DNA of 64,000 nt from Tsuneonella flava (GCF_002870965.1 NZ_PHSO01000007.1:1-64000), one strand, 5' to 3'. Shown: positions 1 through 7,832, counted from the first letter of the stretch. The notes: generated by a model from the sequence alone, not told the origin. Translations and numbers: made by a program.

Positions 1-587
1 CAATGCGAAAAGCGCGAGCGCCATCCGGCGGTTAGCTGCCAGTTCTCGCCCTTGATGTCGTGAACTACGGTGCTGCCGGTCCATGACAGCAGCGATGGCA
101 CCACCAGTCCGACGCCCTTGCCCGACCGGGTCGGCGCGAAGGCCATGACATGTTCCGGACCATCATGGCGCAGATAATCGCCTCGATAGCGGCCAAGAAA
201 CACACCCGCATCACGGAAGAGCCCGGCCTTGCCGATCTCGCTGCGCGACGCCCAGCGTGAAGAACCATAGGTGGTGACATGCCGGTTCTGCCGGGCCCGC
301 CAGAGCGAACCGGCAATCGCCGAAGCGCAACCAAGGAAGCCGCTGGCTCCGGCCAGCATGCCTGCTTTGTCGAAAACCTCCGGCGCATAGGCCTCATAGT
401 GATACCACCATGCAAAGAGCTGCCACGGCCGATAGACCGGATACCCGAATGCCATCACCCACGGCTGACCAAGCTGGGCCTGATAGCCAAGCATGGCAGC
501 CGCCCATTGGGTTGCAGCCCACACGCCCAGAATGACGATAGCAAAAACGGCGAAAATCTGGCCGACAAGCAGCTTGGTGGGGGTCAT
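1..587 (-). CDS. traG: TraG/VirD4-type conjugative coupling protein, 5' part only
   Basis: Inner-membrane ATPase that hands the relaxase-DNA complex to the type IV secretion channel. Only the first 195 codons lie in the window; the gene runs off the left edge. The ATG at 585-587 is chosen because an in-frame TGA lies six codons upstream and a GGAG sits about eight bases before it. Two hydrophobic segments (about residues 5-30 and 76-95) precede the motif TYGSSRWAS and a Walker A stretch APTRSGKGVGLVVP (residues 151-164). In related elements traG usually follows the DUF3363 relaxase directly; here the relaxase is 19 kb away, with unrelated cargo between them. Family assignment is firm. Confidence 0.9.
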   Translation of the reverse strand, partial: MTPTKLLVGQIFAVFAIVILGVWAATQWAAAMLGYQAQLGQPWVMAFGYPVYRPWQLFAWWYHYEAYAPEVFDKAGMLAGASGFLGCASAIAGSLWRARQNRHVTTYGSSRWASRSEIGKAGLFRDAGVFLGRYRGDYLRHDGPEHVMAFAPTRSGKGVGLVVPSLLSWTGSTVVHDIKGENWQLTAGWRSRFSH

Positions 588-1132
588 GAACGAGGCTCCG
601 ACTCACGGACCGCAACAGGCGGCGCGAACGAAGCCGAAGCTGGATCAGGTCAAGGGATCAGCGTGATGCCCGCAACCATCCTTGATGGTCCCTTCCCTTC
701 CCGGTCTTCGCCACGAAGGGGATATTGTGAAATGCGCCAGGCGAATGGTTCGTGAGGGGACCTTGAGCTATAAGGTTCTGCTTTCAATGCCTATGACCGC
801 CGACCTGGCCGCTATTCATGATGAAGAATCTGACCGTCGGAACCAATCGTTGGTCACTATCGTCAGGGTGAACCGGAGTGACGTGGTCGTTGGACGATCT
901 GGAAAGGCCGGTTTCTTTGTCTATCTGGCCGGACTTGCCGTTCGTTCATTCGGTGATTGGCGCCGTTGAAGGGAATGTAGTGACGGTCCGGACACTCGAC
1001 CGACCGTGACAGCCAAGGGTTGGCGCGGTTCACGAGAGCCCGGCCCACAAGGGCGTGGCAATAAGTCATCGGCAGGTATTGAGAGTTAAACGGGGAATTC
1101 GCAACGCAGGAAAAGTCCGGCAGCCACGGACA
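588..1132. other. Intergenic stretch, no supported gene
   Basis: About 545 bases between the traG start and the end of the cyclase operon. Open frames here (for example 682-969 on the plus strand) have no recognisable domain and no good ribosome site. This is the left junction of the cargo that separates traG from the relaxase. No clear attachment-site repeat was found by eye. Confidence 0.5.
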
Positions 1133-1846
1133 TCAAGGCTTTCTGATCACCTTGGTTTTGTAGACAGTTTCTTTAACGTCGCCGACTGTGCGTTCGACAC
1201 CGACCCACATATCTTTGCCGTCGCCATCGTATTTGGCGCTATCCGAGAGTTTCTTATAGGAACGCGAAGAAATATAGACGCACCAGGGATAGTTTCGCAC
1301 ATCGGAAAGCTTGGCCGAGAATGCCGGTGCCTTTCCTATCCAAATGAGATCGTTATTATTTCTGATGCCAGCGCGAACGGCGCGGGCCACACCCACGTCG
1401 ATCCCTACGCAGTGGGTGATTTGCAAGTCGTTGTCGCGCACAGATTTAAATTTTTCCCGTGCTTTCGGCGCGATGATCTTTTCAACGACGTAGTCTATCT
1501 CTCTTGCGCAGTTCGCAGCGTTGCTGTTTGGCGTGTCTCCAATAAAGACCCCCATCACGCGATCACCGTCGAAGCTGCGAATTTCTCCGCCCCAGGCCCT
1601 GATGAGGCGGGTGGCAACGTCAAGATAGGCCCGGATAATCTTCGCCGTCGTTTGCCATTGGCAAACGCGGGCAAGGCGAGACGATCCAGCCAAATCCGCG
1701 TAGAGGAACACAGCATCGAGCTTCACGGCACCGTTGCGGAGCGTCACGCTGTCGGAATCCGGCACGGTCCGACCCTCGCGCTCATCCCAGGCGACGGAAA
1801 AAATGTCATCGACGGAATCGCTCAACGTATCGACGAAAGAAGACAT
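1133..1846 (-). CDS. Single-domain class III nucleotide cyclase (Pycsar PycC-like)
   Basis: Predicted signal-producing enzyme of an anti-phage system. The 237-residue protein is one class III cyclase catalytic domain. The first metal-binding aspartate is D51 in 'FLYADLAGSS', the second is D95 in 'SFDGDRVMGVF', and a late 'GIDVGVARA...IGKAPAFSAKLS' block fits the substrate-binding part of the fold. It has no membrane segment or sensor domain, as is usual for Pycsar cyclases, which make cCMP or cUMP. It is the last gene of a minus-strand operon, 20 bases after a cyclic-nucleotide-binding/TIR effector; this pairing is what points to Pycsar rather than a housekeeping adenylate cyclase. Which nucleotide it uses cannot be read by eye. 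Confidence 0.82.
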   Translation of the reverse strand: MSSFVDTLSDSVDDIFSVAWDEREGRTVPDSDSVTLRNGAVKLDAVFLYADLAGSSRLARVCQWQTTAKIIRAYLDVATRLIRAWGGEIRSFDGDRVMGVFIGDTPNSNAANCAREIDYVVEKIIAPKAREKFKSVRDNDLQITHCVGIDVGVARAVRAGIRNNNDLIWIGKAPAFSAKLSDVRNYPWCVYISSRSYKKLSDSAKYDGDGKDMWVGVERTVGDVKETVYKTKVIRKP

Positions 1847-1866
1847 TCGGACCTCATATCAAGCAA

Positions 1867-2802
1867 TCAGCGGGCGCGCCTGTCGGTGAACACGCCTTCC
1901 TTTTCAATATGCTCCTTCGCTTCGATGCAGGCGTTGCGCACCGTGCGCTTCATTTCATCGTCGGAACCGGTCCGATATCGCAACGTGGTCAAACCTGCTG
2001 CATCGCTCGGCAAACGAACGCCGTCATCTGCGCAAACCAGAAGCATTGATCGCCGACGCCCCAGCACGCCGAGAGAAATCCCAAATTCAAGATGGACATT
2101 GTCGCGAGCAACTTGATGGGTTTCGCCTCGCATGGTGAGGGTGTCATCCGCCCCGACAACGGCAATCGTGAAGTCGGACGATTCAATCGCGTCCATCAGC
2201 GAGCTTATGGGATAATCGGAAATGCCGAATGTCCCTTTATCCCACAGTTGAACTGCAATTTCCTTGGAATCGAGATTCCGCACGATTTCATTCGCGACAC
2301 CGATCTTCTCAGATGACGAAATCACGAAAATTCTGGGATTGTCATTTGTTTGCCCAATGCCCTTGTTTCGCTCGTCAAGCCGTCCTGCGACCACATCAAG
2401 CATCCGCTTCAAATAGGCAGGGCTATCGCGCGTAATCTCATCCAGCGCAGTGTGCTTGAGGCGAAGTACTAGCGCCTCGCCGATCGCCGAAACGGTAGCC
2501 GTGCGAGGCCGCGCCGGGGATGTACCGGTAAGCTCCCCTACATGCGTGCCAGCCTCGCGTACCGCCTGCGGACGTCCGTTAATGGTGATCTGCATCTTTC
2601 CGGCAAGAATGAGAAACAGGTCGTCGTCCCAGTCGCCTTGCTTGATGATGACATCGCCATCGGCAATTTCCTGCAACACCCCAGCGGCAACGATCTGTTC
2701 GGCAAGGTCCTTGTCATTCGCGACCAAATCCTGGCTGCAAACCGCTTCTATGAGCCTGCCTTTGTTTTCGTCTCCACTAAATCTATCCAGCAATGCGCCC
2801 AT
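1867..2802 (-). CDS. Cyclic-nucleotide-binding domain fused to TIR-like domain (PycTIR-like effector)
   Basis: Predicted Pycsar effector: binds a cyclic nucleotide and, by family precedent, destroys NAD+ to stop infected cells. Residues about 20-135 form a CAP-type cyclic-nucleotide-binding domain (GDVIIKQGDWDDDLFLILAGK, then the phosphate cassette 'GELTGTSPARPRTATV'). Residues about 145-290 form a TIR-like domain (RIFVISSSEK..., 'VQLWDKGTF', 'SSDFTIAVVGADD', 'HLEFGISLG') with E229 as the likely catalytic glutamate. The start at 2802 has GGAGG eight bases upstream; a GTG 33 bases earlier has no such signal and would overlap the preceding gene. The product is 311 residues, with no membrane segments. 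It lies 17 bases after the E2-like gene and 20 before the cyclase. Confidence 0.82.
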   Translation of the reverse strand: MGALLDRFSGDENKGRLIEAVCSQDLVANDKDLAEQIVAAGVLQEIADGDVIIKQGDWDDDLFLILAGKMQITINGRPQAVREAGTHVGELTGTSPARPRTATVSAIGEALVLRLKHTALDEITRDSPAYLKRMLDVVAGRLDERNKGIGQTNDNPRIFVISSSEKIGVANEIVRNLDSKEIAVQLWDKGTFGISDYPISSLMDAIESSDFTIAVVGADDTLTMRGETHQVARDNVHLEFGISLGVLGRRRSMLLVCADDGVRLPSDAAGLTTLRYRTGSDDEMKRTVRNACIEAKEHIEKEGVFTDRRAR

Positions 2803-2819
2803 AGTATCCTCCAATACTT

Positions 2820-3542
2820 TCAGCGTAATCCGCACGACTTCATTTTACCGCAACAAGTTTCGCCCAAAGCGCGGGCATCCTGCCAGTATTTTTCAAGATG
2901 AAACTTCCTCTTCTGCTCACAAGAGACAAGTTCCAGCATTAGCGTCCGCTTCTTGCAGTCCTTGCGCACAATTGGCCACTTGCGACGACTTTTGTGCTTG
3001 CACCCTCTTGGGCATGGTGCCCGACCGTTGATCGGGTTGCCCTTCTTGTCGAAAAAACGAAGATTGGGATCGGTGATCCATGAGGGCTCGCCCAGATAGG
3101 CGGCGGCGTATTCCTCTTCAAAGCCAAGCTCGCGTGCCGCAATGAGCGCCTTTTCGTGCCATTCGCCTGCACCGCCATGGTCGAGCGCGTGCGCTGGCGG
3201 CCAGATACCTGTCTTTTCGGCAATCGACTGGCAGCAAAGGTACTGTCTTAGTTGCTCCCACCATTGAATGGCCGTCTCGTCCGATACCACTTCGAGAATA
3301 TGCAGGCCCAGACAAAAGGTCTGATCGCGTTGTATGTGGCGTTCGGGACAACGGGCCGGGAATTTTGTGCCGGGAGATTCTTCCCTAACGCTGAGCGTCG
3401 AATATCCCTGTATGTGCAATTTGATGCCGGAGCCCGACCAGAGAGTGCCGGGCACATACGCTGTGCCTACAAGAATCAGCGACGACGATGTTTCTATCGA
3501 AAACCAGGCGGGGCGTTTGCCTTCTAAATGACGGGATGGCAT
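2820..3542 (-). CDS. Possible E2-like (ubiquitin-conjugating-fold) protein of the cyclase operon
   Basis: 240 residues, no certain family. The N-terminal part (about residues 15-105) is beta-rich and carries 'CPERHIQRDQTFCLGL' (C65 to L80). That resembles the HxxxDG-xCL pattern I associate with bacterial E2-like proteins, where the last cysteine (here C77) is catalytic. A middle helical part ('GEWHEKALIAARELGFEEEYAAAYL') is followed by a cysteine-rich tail (C177, C181, C196, C208, C230, C231, C237) that could bind metal. The gene starts 6 bases after the dual cyclase and ends 17 before the TIR effector, so it is co-transcribed. E2 and deubiquitinase partners are known from type II CBASS, not from classical two-gene Pycsar. 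The E2 reading is an inference from motif and context. Confidence 0.45.
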   Translation of the reverse strand: MPSRHLEGKRPAWFSIETSSSLILVGTAYVPGTLWSGSGIKLHIQGYSTLSVREESPGTKFPARCPERHIQRDQTFCLGLHILEVVSDETAIQWWEQLRQYLCCQSIAEKTGIWPPAHALDHGGAGEWHEKALIAARELGFEEEYAAAYLGEPSWITDPNLRFFDKKGNPINGRAPCPRGCKHKSRRKWPIVRKDCKKRTLMLELVSCEQKRKFHLEKYWQDARALGETCCGKMKSCGLR

Positions 3543-3548
3543 GGCCGC

Positions 3549-5126
3549 TCACAGCTTCGCATGTGCCCTCATTGGCTCGGGTGCGTGCGCGCGCATCGGC
3601 TCCGCCTGCACAGACGAAACGTAAGGCGATGCCATTGTTCCCAGAAGCATTGCCGACGCATCATAATCCATGTTGGAAATGACGCGCTCACTCCCAAAGA
3701 TTTGCCGAACGACGGCAGGCGCAACCGCATAGGCTTTCTCGCCTATCGCGGTTTCCGTTCCTGTGCACCGGCGCTGTTCATTCTCCGAAACGCAGGTGGC
3801 GCGGCTTGTCGCAGTCCTGACGCTGGCCGCACCGCGAAGCCCGATGCGGCAGATTGGTGTCGGGCCGAAGTCGATGCCAATGGCAAGGCCGAGGCCCGCG
3901 ATACCCGGCAAGGCCATCTTGCAAAGATCGAAGGAGGAACGAATACCACCTGCCGCGTTCACTGAGGCACGGATGGAATCCATCTCGTTGGTCTCGCGAG
4001 AATTTCCCTCTGCGAGAAGTCCGTGCACACAATCGCCAACGAAGCGTACTTTGCGCCCCCCAAAATCTTCCCGCAGCACAGCAGCCATCTCGGCGCGGAG
4101 CACATGCAGATTGGCAACGGCTTCAGCTACATTTCCGGTCTGGATGGCGTGATCCACATAGGCAGTGAAACCGTCGATGTCTGCGAATATCGAAGCCAGT
4201 GGCATGCGTATCGCGTTGCTGGGGGGATGCTCGGCAAACACGATGTCCTTGAGCGGCGGTTCCTTATGGTGAAAGCGGAAGGCTGCATCTGAAGCCTGCT
4301 CGGGATATTCGCGGCGCTTCATCTGAGCTTCAAAATCAATATAGGCTTTCGCCAGACGCGTGTCGGCATCGAATGTCTGACCTCGGGCACTGACGCCCTC
4401 TTGCAGAAACCCTGTTTCCACGGCCTTAGCCAGAGCGGTGAAGGAAGTTGGCGCGTTCTGGTCTCTCGCGTGCTGCACACGATTGCTGAGAAAGATGCCT
4501 TCTTTGTCTCCGTCAGCGAGCTTGGCCGCATGGTTTGCAGGGCTACCGATGAAAAGGGGGTCGGGCTCGTCACGCTTGCCGCTATCGATTGCCACTGCCG
4601 GACCGCTGTCTATACCGACCCGCATCGCCGTATGAAAATCGGGGAAATCGTTGCCGAGGCGCTCGACCATCTGGCGAAATGCCGCTGCAAACGAGATTGC
4701 CTTGCGAATGCGCTCCGGTTCGTTCTCTCGCCCTTCGGGGGTTAGCACGACAGCATGGAGACGTGAGCCGTGGAAATCGACGCGCTGGATTTCAAACTCG
4801 TCGATAAGGCTGTCGCAGGCACTGTAGTGTGTATGCAGGAATTCTAAAGCGCGCCGATGGCTCGCTTCGGTCTCAACGCCAGCGTCTTCAAGGACACCGT
4901 TGAAATCGATGAGGTTCGCATAGATATGCGCACCGTGCGTTGTGATGGCGCGGTTGCGGGGTACACGAAGAATTGCGAGCTTATCGTCAGTGAGTCCGCC
5001 GCTCGCCTTAAGAACTCGCCTTTCACGCAGATACCGGGCAAAATCCTCGACGACAATTTCACCTTGCGGAACGGTCTCTTTGAACCGCTGGATGCGTAGT
5101 GCTGCACGTTCCTGATTCCAGGCCAT
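3549..5126 (-). CDS. Two-domain class III nucleotide cyclase-like protein
   Basis: 525 residues with two cyclase-like halves. Half 1 (about residues 60-215) has 'HIYANLIDFNGVL' with D74, then 'VDFHGSRLHAVV', where the second metal aspartate is replaced (G120-S121), 'MRVGIDSGPAVAI' and 'FIGSPANHAAKLA'. Half 2 (about 300-480) keeps both metal aspartates ('ASIFADIDGFTAYVD', D316/D318; 'RFVGDCVHGLLAEG', D365) and has 'GLAIGIDFGPTPICRIG'. The C-terminus ends with two copies of 'EPMRAHA'. No transmembrane segment is seen. The ATG at 5126 follows a GTGAGG signal. It is the first large gene of the operon leading to the E2-like protein, TIR effector and PycC-like cyclase. It may be an intramolecular pseudo-heterodimer, or a regulatory partner of the small cyclase. 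Confidence 0.7.
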   Translation of the reverse strand: MAWNQERAALRIQRFKETVPQGEIVVEDFARYLRERRVLKASGGLTDDKLAILRVPRNRAITTHGAHIYANLIDFNGVLEDAGVETEASHRRALEFLHTHYSACDSLIDEFEIQRVDFHGSRLHAVVLTPEGRENEPERIRKAISFAAAFRQMVERLGNDFPDFHTAMRVGIDSGPAVAIDSGKRDEPDPLFIGSPANHAAKLADGDKEGIFLSNRVQHARDQNAPTSFTALAKAVETGFLQEGVSARGQTFDADTRLAKAYIDFEAQMKRREYPEQASDAAFRFHHKEPPLKDIVFAEHPPSNAIRMPLASIFADIDGFTAYVDHAIQTGNVAEAVANLHVLRAEMAAVLREDFGGRKVRFVGDCVHGLLAEGNSRETNEMDSIRASVNAAGGIRSSFDLCKMALPGIAGLGLAIGIDFGPTPICRIGLRGAASVRTATSRATCVSENEQRRCTGTETAIGEKAYAVAPAVVRQIFGSERVISNMDYDASAMLLGTMASPYVSSVQAEPMRAHAPEPMRAHAKL

Positions 5127-5178
5127 TCTACCTCACTCTCCGCAGCATCACAGGCTGCGCTTTCATTGTTGACCGCAA

Positions 5179-5412
5179 TCAGCCCTTTGGCGGATTGGGA
5201 TCGTTGCCATGGCTGTCGCTGCTGGCGATGCGGCCATCCTTATTGTGGATGCGGAATTCGGTGCCCTGATTGCGGCTGATCTCGCGACCCCGATCAATAG
5301 CTTCCCGCTTGGTGTCCGCATGTACGCTCGCGCGTCCTGCTCCACCCCGTTTCACGTCCCATCCGCCGTTTGGATTCGGTACGACGTGGTGGGACTTCGG
5401 CCCTGTGCCCAT
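5179..5412 (-). CDS. DUF2188 family small protein
   Basis: 77 residues from the ATG at 5412, chosen because GGAG lies about nine bases upstream (a GTG 30 bases earlier lacks one). The sequence 'HHVVPNPNGGWDVKRGGAGRAS', then 'KREAIDRGREISRNQGTEFRIHNKDGRI' and the ending 'HGNDPNPPKG' matches the DUF2188 pattern of small, probably cytosolic proteins of unknown role. It ends 52 bases before the dual cyclase on the same strand and faces the XRE gene. It may therefore be the first gene of the cyclase operon and share the divergent promoter. Confidence 0.75.
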   Translation of the reverse strand: MGTGPKSHHVVPNPNGGWDVKRGGAGRASVHADTKREAIDRGREISRNQGTEFRIHNKDGRIASSDSHGNDPNPPKG

Positions 5413-5447
5413 GAGTTGTGCTCCGTAAAGCTCGCGAGGCACACTTT

Positions 5448-5521
5448 ATACCTCTACTCCGAACATGCTTGCACAGTTGCTATTCGGCAGTCAAGCCTAT
5501 AAAATACCTCTACACCGAACA
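5448..5521. promoter_or_regulatory. Pair of 18-nt direct repeats, candidate XRE operator
   Basis: ATACCTCTACTCCGAACA at 5448-5465 and ATACCTCTACACCGAACA at 5504-5521 match at 17 of 18 positions with a 56-base period. They lie in the 131-base divergent gap between the DUF2188 gene (leftward) and the XRE gene (rightward). One copy lies just upstream of a TATAAA on the minus strand; the other sits at the predicted start of the rightward transcript. That placement would let one repressor control both directions. Confidence 0.55.
5477..5505 (+). promoter_or_regulatory. Candidate promoter of the XRE-ImmA operon
   Basis: TTGCTA (5477-5482), a 17-base spacer, and TAAAAT (5500-5505) resemble a housekeeping promoter pointing to the XRE gene. 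The second 18-nt direct repeat begins inside the -10 box, so a bound repressor would block it. Confidence 0.4.
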
Positions 5522-5543
5522 CGGCAAGGCGGGAGAAGCGGTT

Positions 5544-5867
5544 TTGGCAAATACCCTTGGGGAAAAGATTCGTAAGTTGCGCAAAGAGAAGGGATTGACG
5601 CTGGACAAGCTCGCCGATTTAACGGGGTCGAGCAAAAGCTATATATGGGAGCTGGAAAACAAGAACCCTCCAAGGCCGTCTGCGGAAAAACTCGCAAAAA
5701 TTGCCGAACAACTTGAAACGACAATCGAGTTTTTACTCGACGAAGGTGATGAACTCTCGCAGGAAGATGCGGCCGATGCGCGTTTTTATCGCCAATATCG
5801 AAAGATGGATTCCGCGACGAAGGCAAAAGTGCGTCAGATCATAAAGCTTTGGGATGAGGATACATGA
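5544..5867 (+). CDS. XRE-family transcriptional repressor
   Basis: 107 residues from a TTG at 5544, the first usable start after a GGAGA signal; the frame is open further upstream but through the promoter. Residues about 5-60 are a Cro/CI-type helix-turn-helix ('GEKIRKLRKEKGLTLDKLAD', 'SKSYIWELENKNPPRPSAEKLAKIAEQL'); the rest is a charged helical tail ('YRQYRKMDSATKAKVRQIIK'). Its stop overlaps the ATG of the ImmA/IrrE peptidase gene by ATGA. Such pairs are known as repressor and repressor-cleaving protease, including the CapH/CapP pair that controls CBASS operons. Here it probably represses the divergent cyclase operon and itself. Confidence 0.85.
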   Translation: MANTLGEKIRKLRKEKGLTLDKLADLTGSSKSYIWELENKNPPRPSAEKLAKIAEQLETTIEFLLDEGDELSQEDAADARFYRQYRKMDSATKAKVRQIIKLWDEDT

Positions 5868-6766
5868 CCAAGAGCTGGTCGCCGCAACGCTGGGCAAACT
5901 CCATCACGACAATGCTCAATGCAGTGTACGGCGATGCACCGGAGCGTTTTCCGGTCAATATTCCACAGCTCGCCAAGGAATATTCAAAGCAGCGTTTCCC
6001 TGACGACCCGATCACGCTGGTGAAGGGTGCGTCCTTGCCGGGGTTCGATGGCGCGCTCTACCGCGCCCCATCGGCGAAGAAAGGTTGGGGGATCGTTTAC
6101 AACGATGCGATCAGGTCGCCAGGCCGGATCAATTTCACGCTGGGACATGAGTTCGGTCACTACCTGCTTCACCGCCTTGCATATCCCGATGGGATGGAAT
6201 GCGGCGACCAGGACATGGTGCGCTGGGACAGCGAATACGCACAGATCGAGCAACAGGCTAACGCATTTGCCGTCGGCGTGCTTATGCCTCTCGATGATTT
6301 CCGCAGACAAATCGACCCAAAAGCGAAACCCACCCTTGATGAGATCGGCGCTTGCGCTGCGAGATACGACGTTTCGCTGATAGCGGCGACGTTATGTTGG
6401 CTTCAATTCACCGAGCGCCGGTCCGTGCTCGTCGTTTCGCGAGACGGCTATATTCTTTGGGCAAGATCGAGTGATCGCGCGCTCAAGACCGGTGCATATT
6501 TCAAGACGGTTGGCCGCCCACCGATTGCGGTGCCCGCTCTGTCCCTCGCCGCGCGCTCCGATCCTCTGAATAGCAAGGGCGCAATCGAGCATGGCGCAGA
6601 CGTATGGTTTGCCGAGCCATGCGGGGAAATCGCCCTCGTCTCCGACCACTACGATTTCACGATCTCGCTGCTGCATCTTGGTCGAGCCGAAAAGCGGACG
6701 TGGATGGACGAAGACGAGATTGAAGATTCCTTCGGCCTGATGCAGCGCAAGTTGCGCATTGAATAG
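5864..6766 (+). CDS. ImmA/IrrE family metallopeptidase
   Basis: 300 residues. The zinc site is plain: H95-E96-F97-G98-H99 in 'FTLGHEFGHYLLH', with a likely third ligand at E129 ('EYAQIEQQANAFAVGVLMP'). The C-terminal part (about 190-290) looks like a sensor domain of the kind found in longer ImmA/IrrE proteins. The gene overlaps the XRE gene by four bases, so the two are translationally coupled. By analogy with ImmA, IrrE and CapP, it would cut the XRE repressor on a damage or infection signal and release the operon to the left. Cleavage itself is inference. Confidence 0.85.
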   Translation: MTKSWSPQRWANSITTMLNAVYGDAPERFPVNIPQLAKEYSKQRFPDDPITLVKGASLPGFDGALYRAPSAKKGWGIVYNDAIRSPGRINFTLGHEFGHYLLHRLAYPDGMECGDQDMVRWDSEYAQIEQQANAFAVGVLMPLDDFRRQIDPKAKPTLDEIGACAARYDVSLIAATLCWLQFTERRSVLVVSRDGYILWARSSDRALKTGAYFKTVGRPPIAVPALSLAARSDPLNSKGAIEHGADVWFAEPCGEIALVSDHYDFTISLLHLGRAEKRTWMDEDEIEDSFGLMQRKLRIE

Positions 6767-6958
6767 GGGCGTGGGCAACGATGGCTTTGTCCCCAGATCT
6801 GGTCAGTCGGTCCACCATGAGAGCTTGATGAACAAACGGAAGCTTTCGAGAAGCCAATTTGAACGGCTGAACGACGGCTATGTTGGCGAGTGCGGCGGCG
6901 TGCAGCGTCTGCGTCCGGCAAACTCGGATCGGCCTATTCCGGCCATCGGAGAACTATC

Positions 6959-7591
6959 ATGGGACATTCAGACCTAGACCCCGCCGTCCACGAGCGGCAC
7001 CCTTGGAATGCCGGACAGAACGTGGGGCAGAAGCGCCCGCTGAAACTGCGCGATATCTGGGCAATCCGCTTTTATCTCGACGAAAACAAGCGTCTGCGCG
7101 ACCGAGCGCTATTCGACCTGGCGATAGACAGCAAGTTGCGTGGCTGCGATCTGGTCAAGATCAGGATAGGCGACCTGATGAGCGCAGGTTCATTTCGTGA
7201 CCGCGCGACGATCATCCAGCAGAAGACCGGCCGGCCTGTGCAATTCGAGATCATGCCAGAAGCGCGCAAGAGCCTGACAGCATGGCTTGACCGGCGCGGC
7301 GGAACCATCCGCGACTTCGTATTTCCAAGCAGGATCGATTATCTCGGTCACTTGAGTACCCGGCAATATGCCCGCCTCGTCGACGAATGGGTGGCGACGG
7401 TCGGCCTCGACAAGCGGGAGTATGGTACGCACTCCATGCGACGGACGAAGGCTTCGCTGATCTACAAGGCCACCGGGAACCTGCGAGCCGTCCAGATCCT
7501 ACTCGGCCATACCAACATCGAAAATACCGTCAGATATTTGGGAGTCGATGTCGATGACGCTCTGACTTTGTCAGAGCGAACTGAGATCTGA
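6959..7591 (+). CDS. Small tyrosine recombinase/integrase
   Basis: 210 residues beginning MGHSDLDPAV. It holds the catalytic fold of tyrosine recombinases: first arginine in 'SKLRGCDLVKIRIGDL', the HxxR box 'GTHSMRRTKASLIY', 'LLGHTNIENTVRYLG' with the tyrosine nucleophile. It lacks a long N-terminal arm and core-binding domain. It lies between the defence island and the kdp locus. A second, truncated copy about 90 percent identical over 119 residues lies at 62796-63152 on the other strand, and the two also share about 25 bases just before the ATG. Confidence 0.85.
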   Translation: MGHSDLDPAVHERHPWNAGQNVGQKRPLKLRDIWAIRFYLDENKRLRDRALFDLAIDSKLRGCDLVKIRIGDLMSAGSFRDRATIIQQKTGRPVQFEIMPEARKSLTAWLDRRGGTIRDFVFPSRIDYLGHLSTRQYARLVDEWVATVGLDKREYGTHSMRRTKASLIYKATGNLRAVQILLGHTNIENTVRYLGVDVDDALTLSERTEI

Positions 7592-7742
7592 CCCCTTGCC
7601 GGTCTTTGGCGCCGTCAAGGGCCGGCCACGCCGGCTACATCAGATGATTTTCACGCAAGTTTAACGCGCGATCGCCCCAGCGCCCGGCGAAATTTCACGC
7701 GGCCTGCGGGCATGAGGGGCTCCGACTGAAAGGAGCCTTTCC

Positions 7743-7832
7743 ATGACTTTCGACCTCGTCCTTGCCGGCCTCGTCGCGCTCGGCCTGCTGGGCTATCTCA
7801 CGGCGGTGCTGATCAAGCCGGAGCGCTTCTGA
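7743..7832 (+). CDS. kdpF: KdpF small membrane subunit
   Basis: 29-residue hydrophobic peptide ([20 protein letters not shown], ending IKPERF) with GGAG six bases before its ATG. It is a single transmembrane helix with the basic end typical of KdpF, which stabilises the Kdp potassium ATPase. Its TGA shares one base with the kdpB ATG. It opens the kdp operon; about 150 non-coding bases lie between it and the recombinase. Confidence 0.85.
   Translation: MTFDLVLAGLVALGLLGYLTAVLIKPERF

Noticed and set aside
682-969. Plus-strand open frame of 95 codons in the left gap
   Set aside because: No recognisable domain, weak ribosome site, and composition like non-coding sequence between the cargo and traG.
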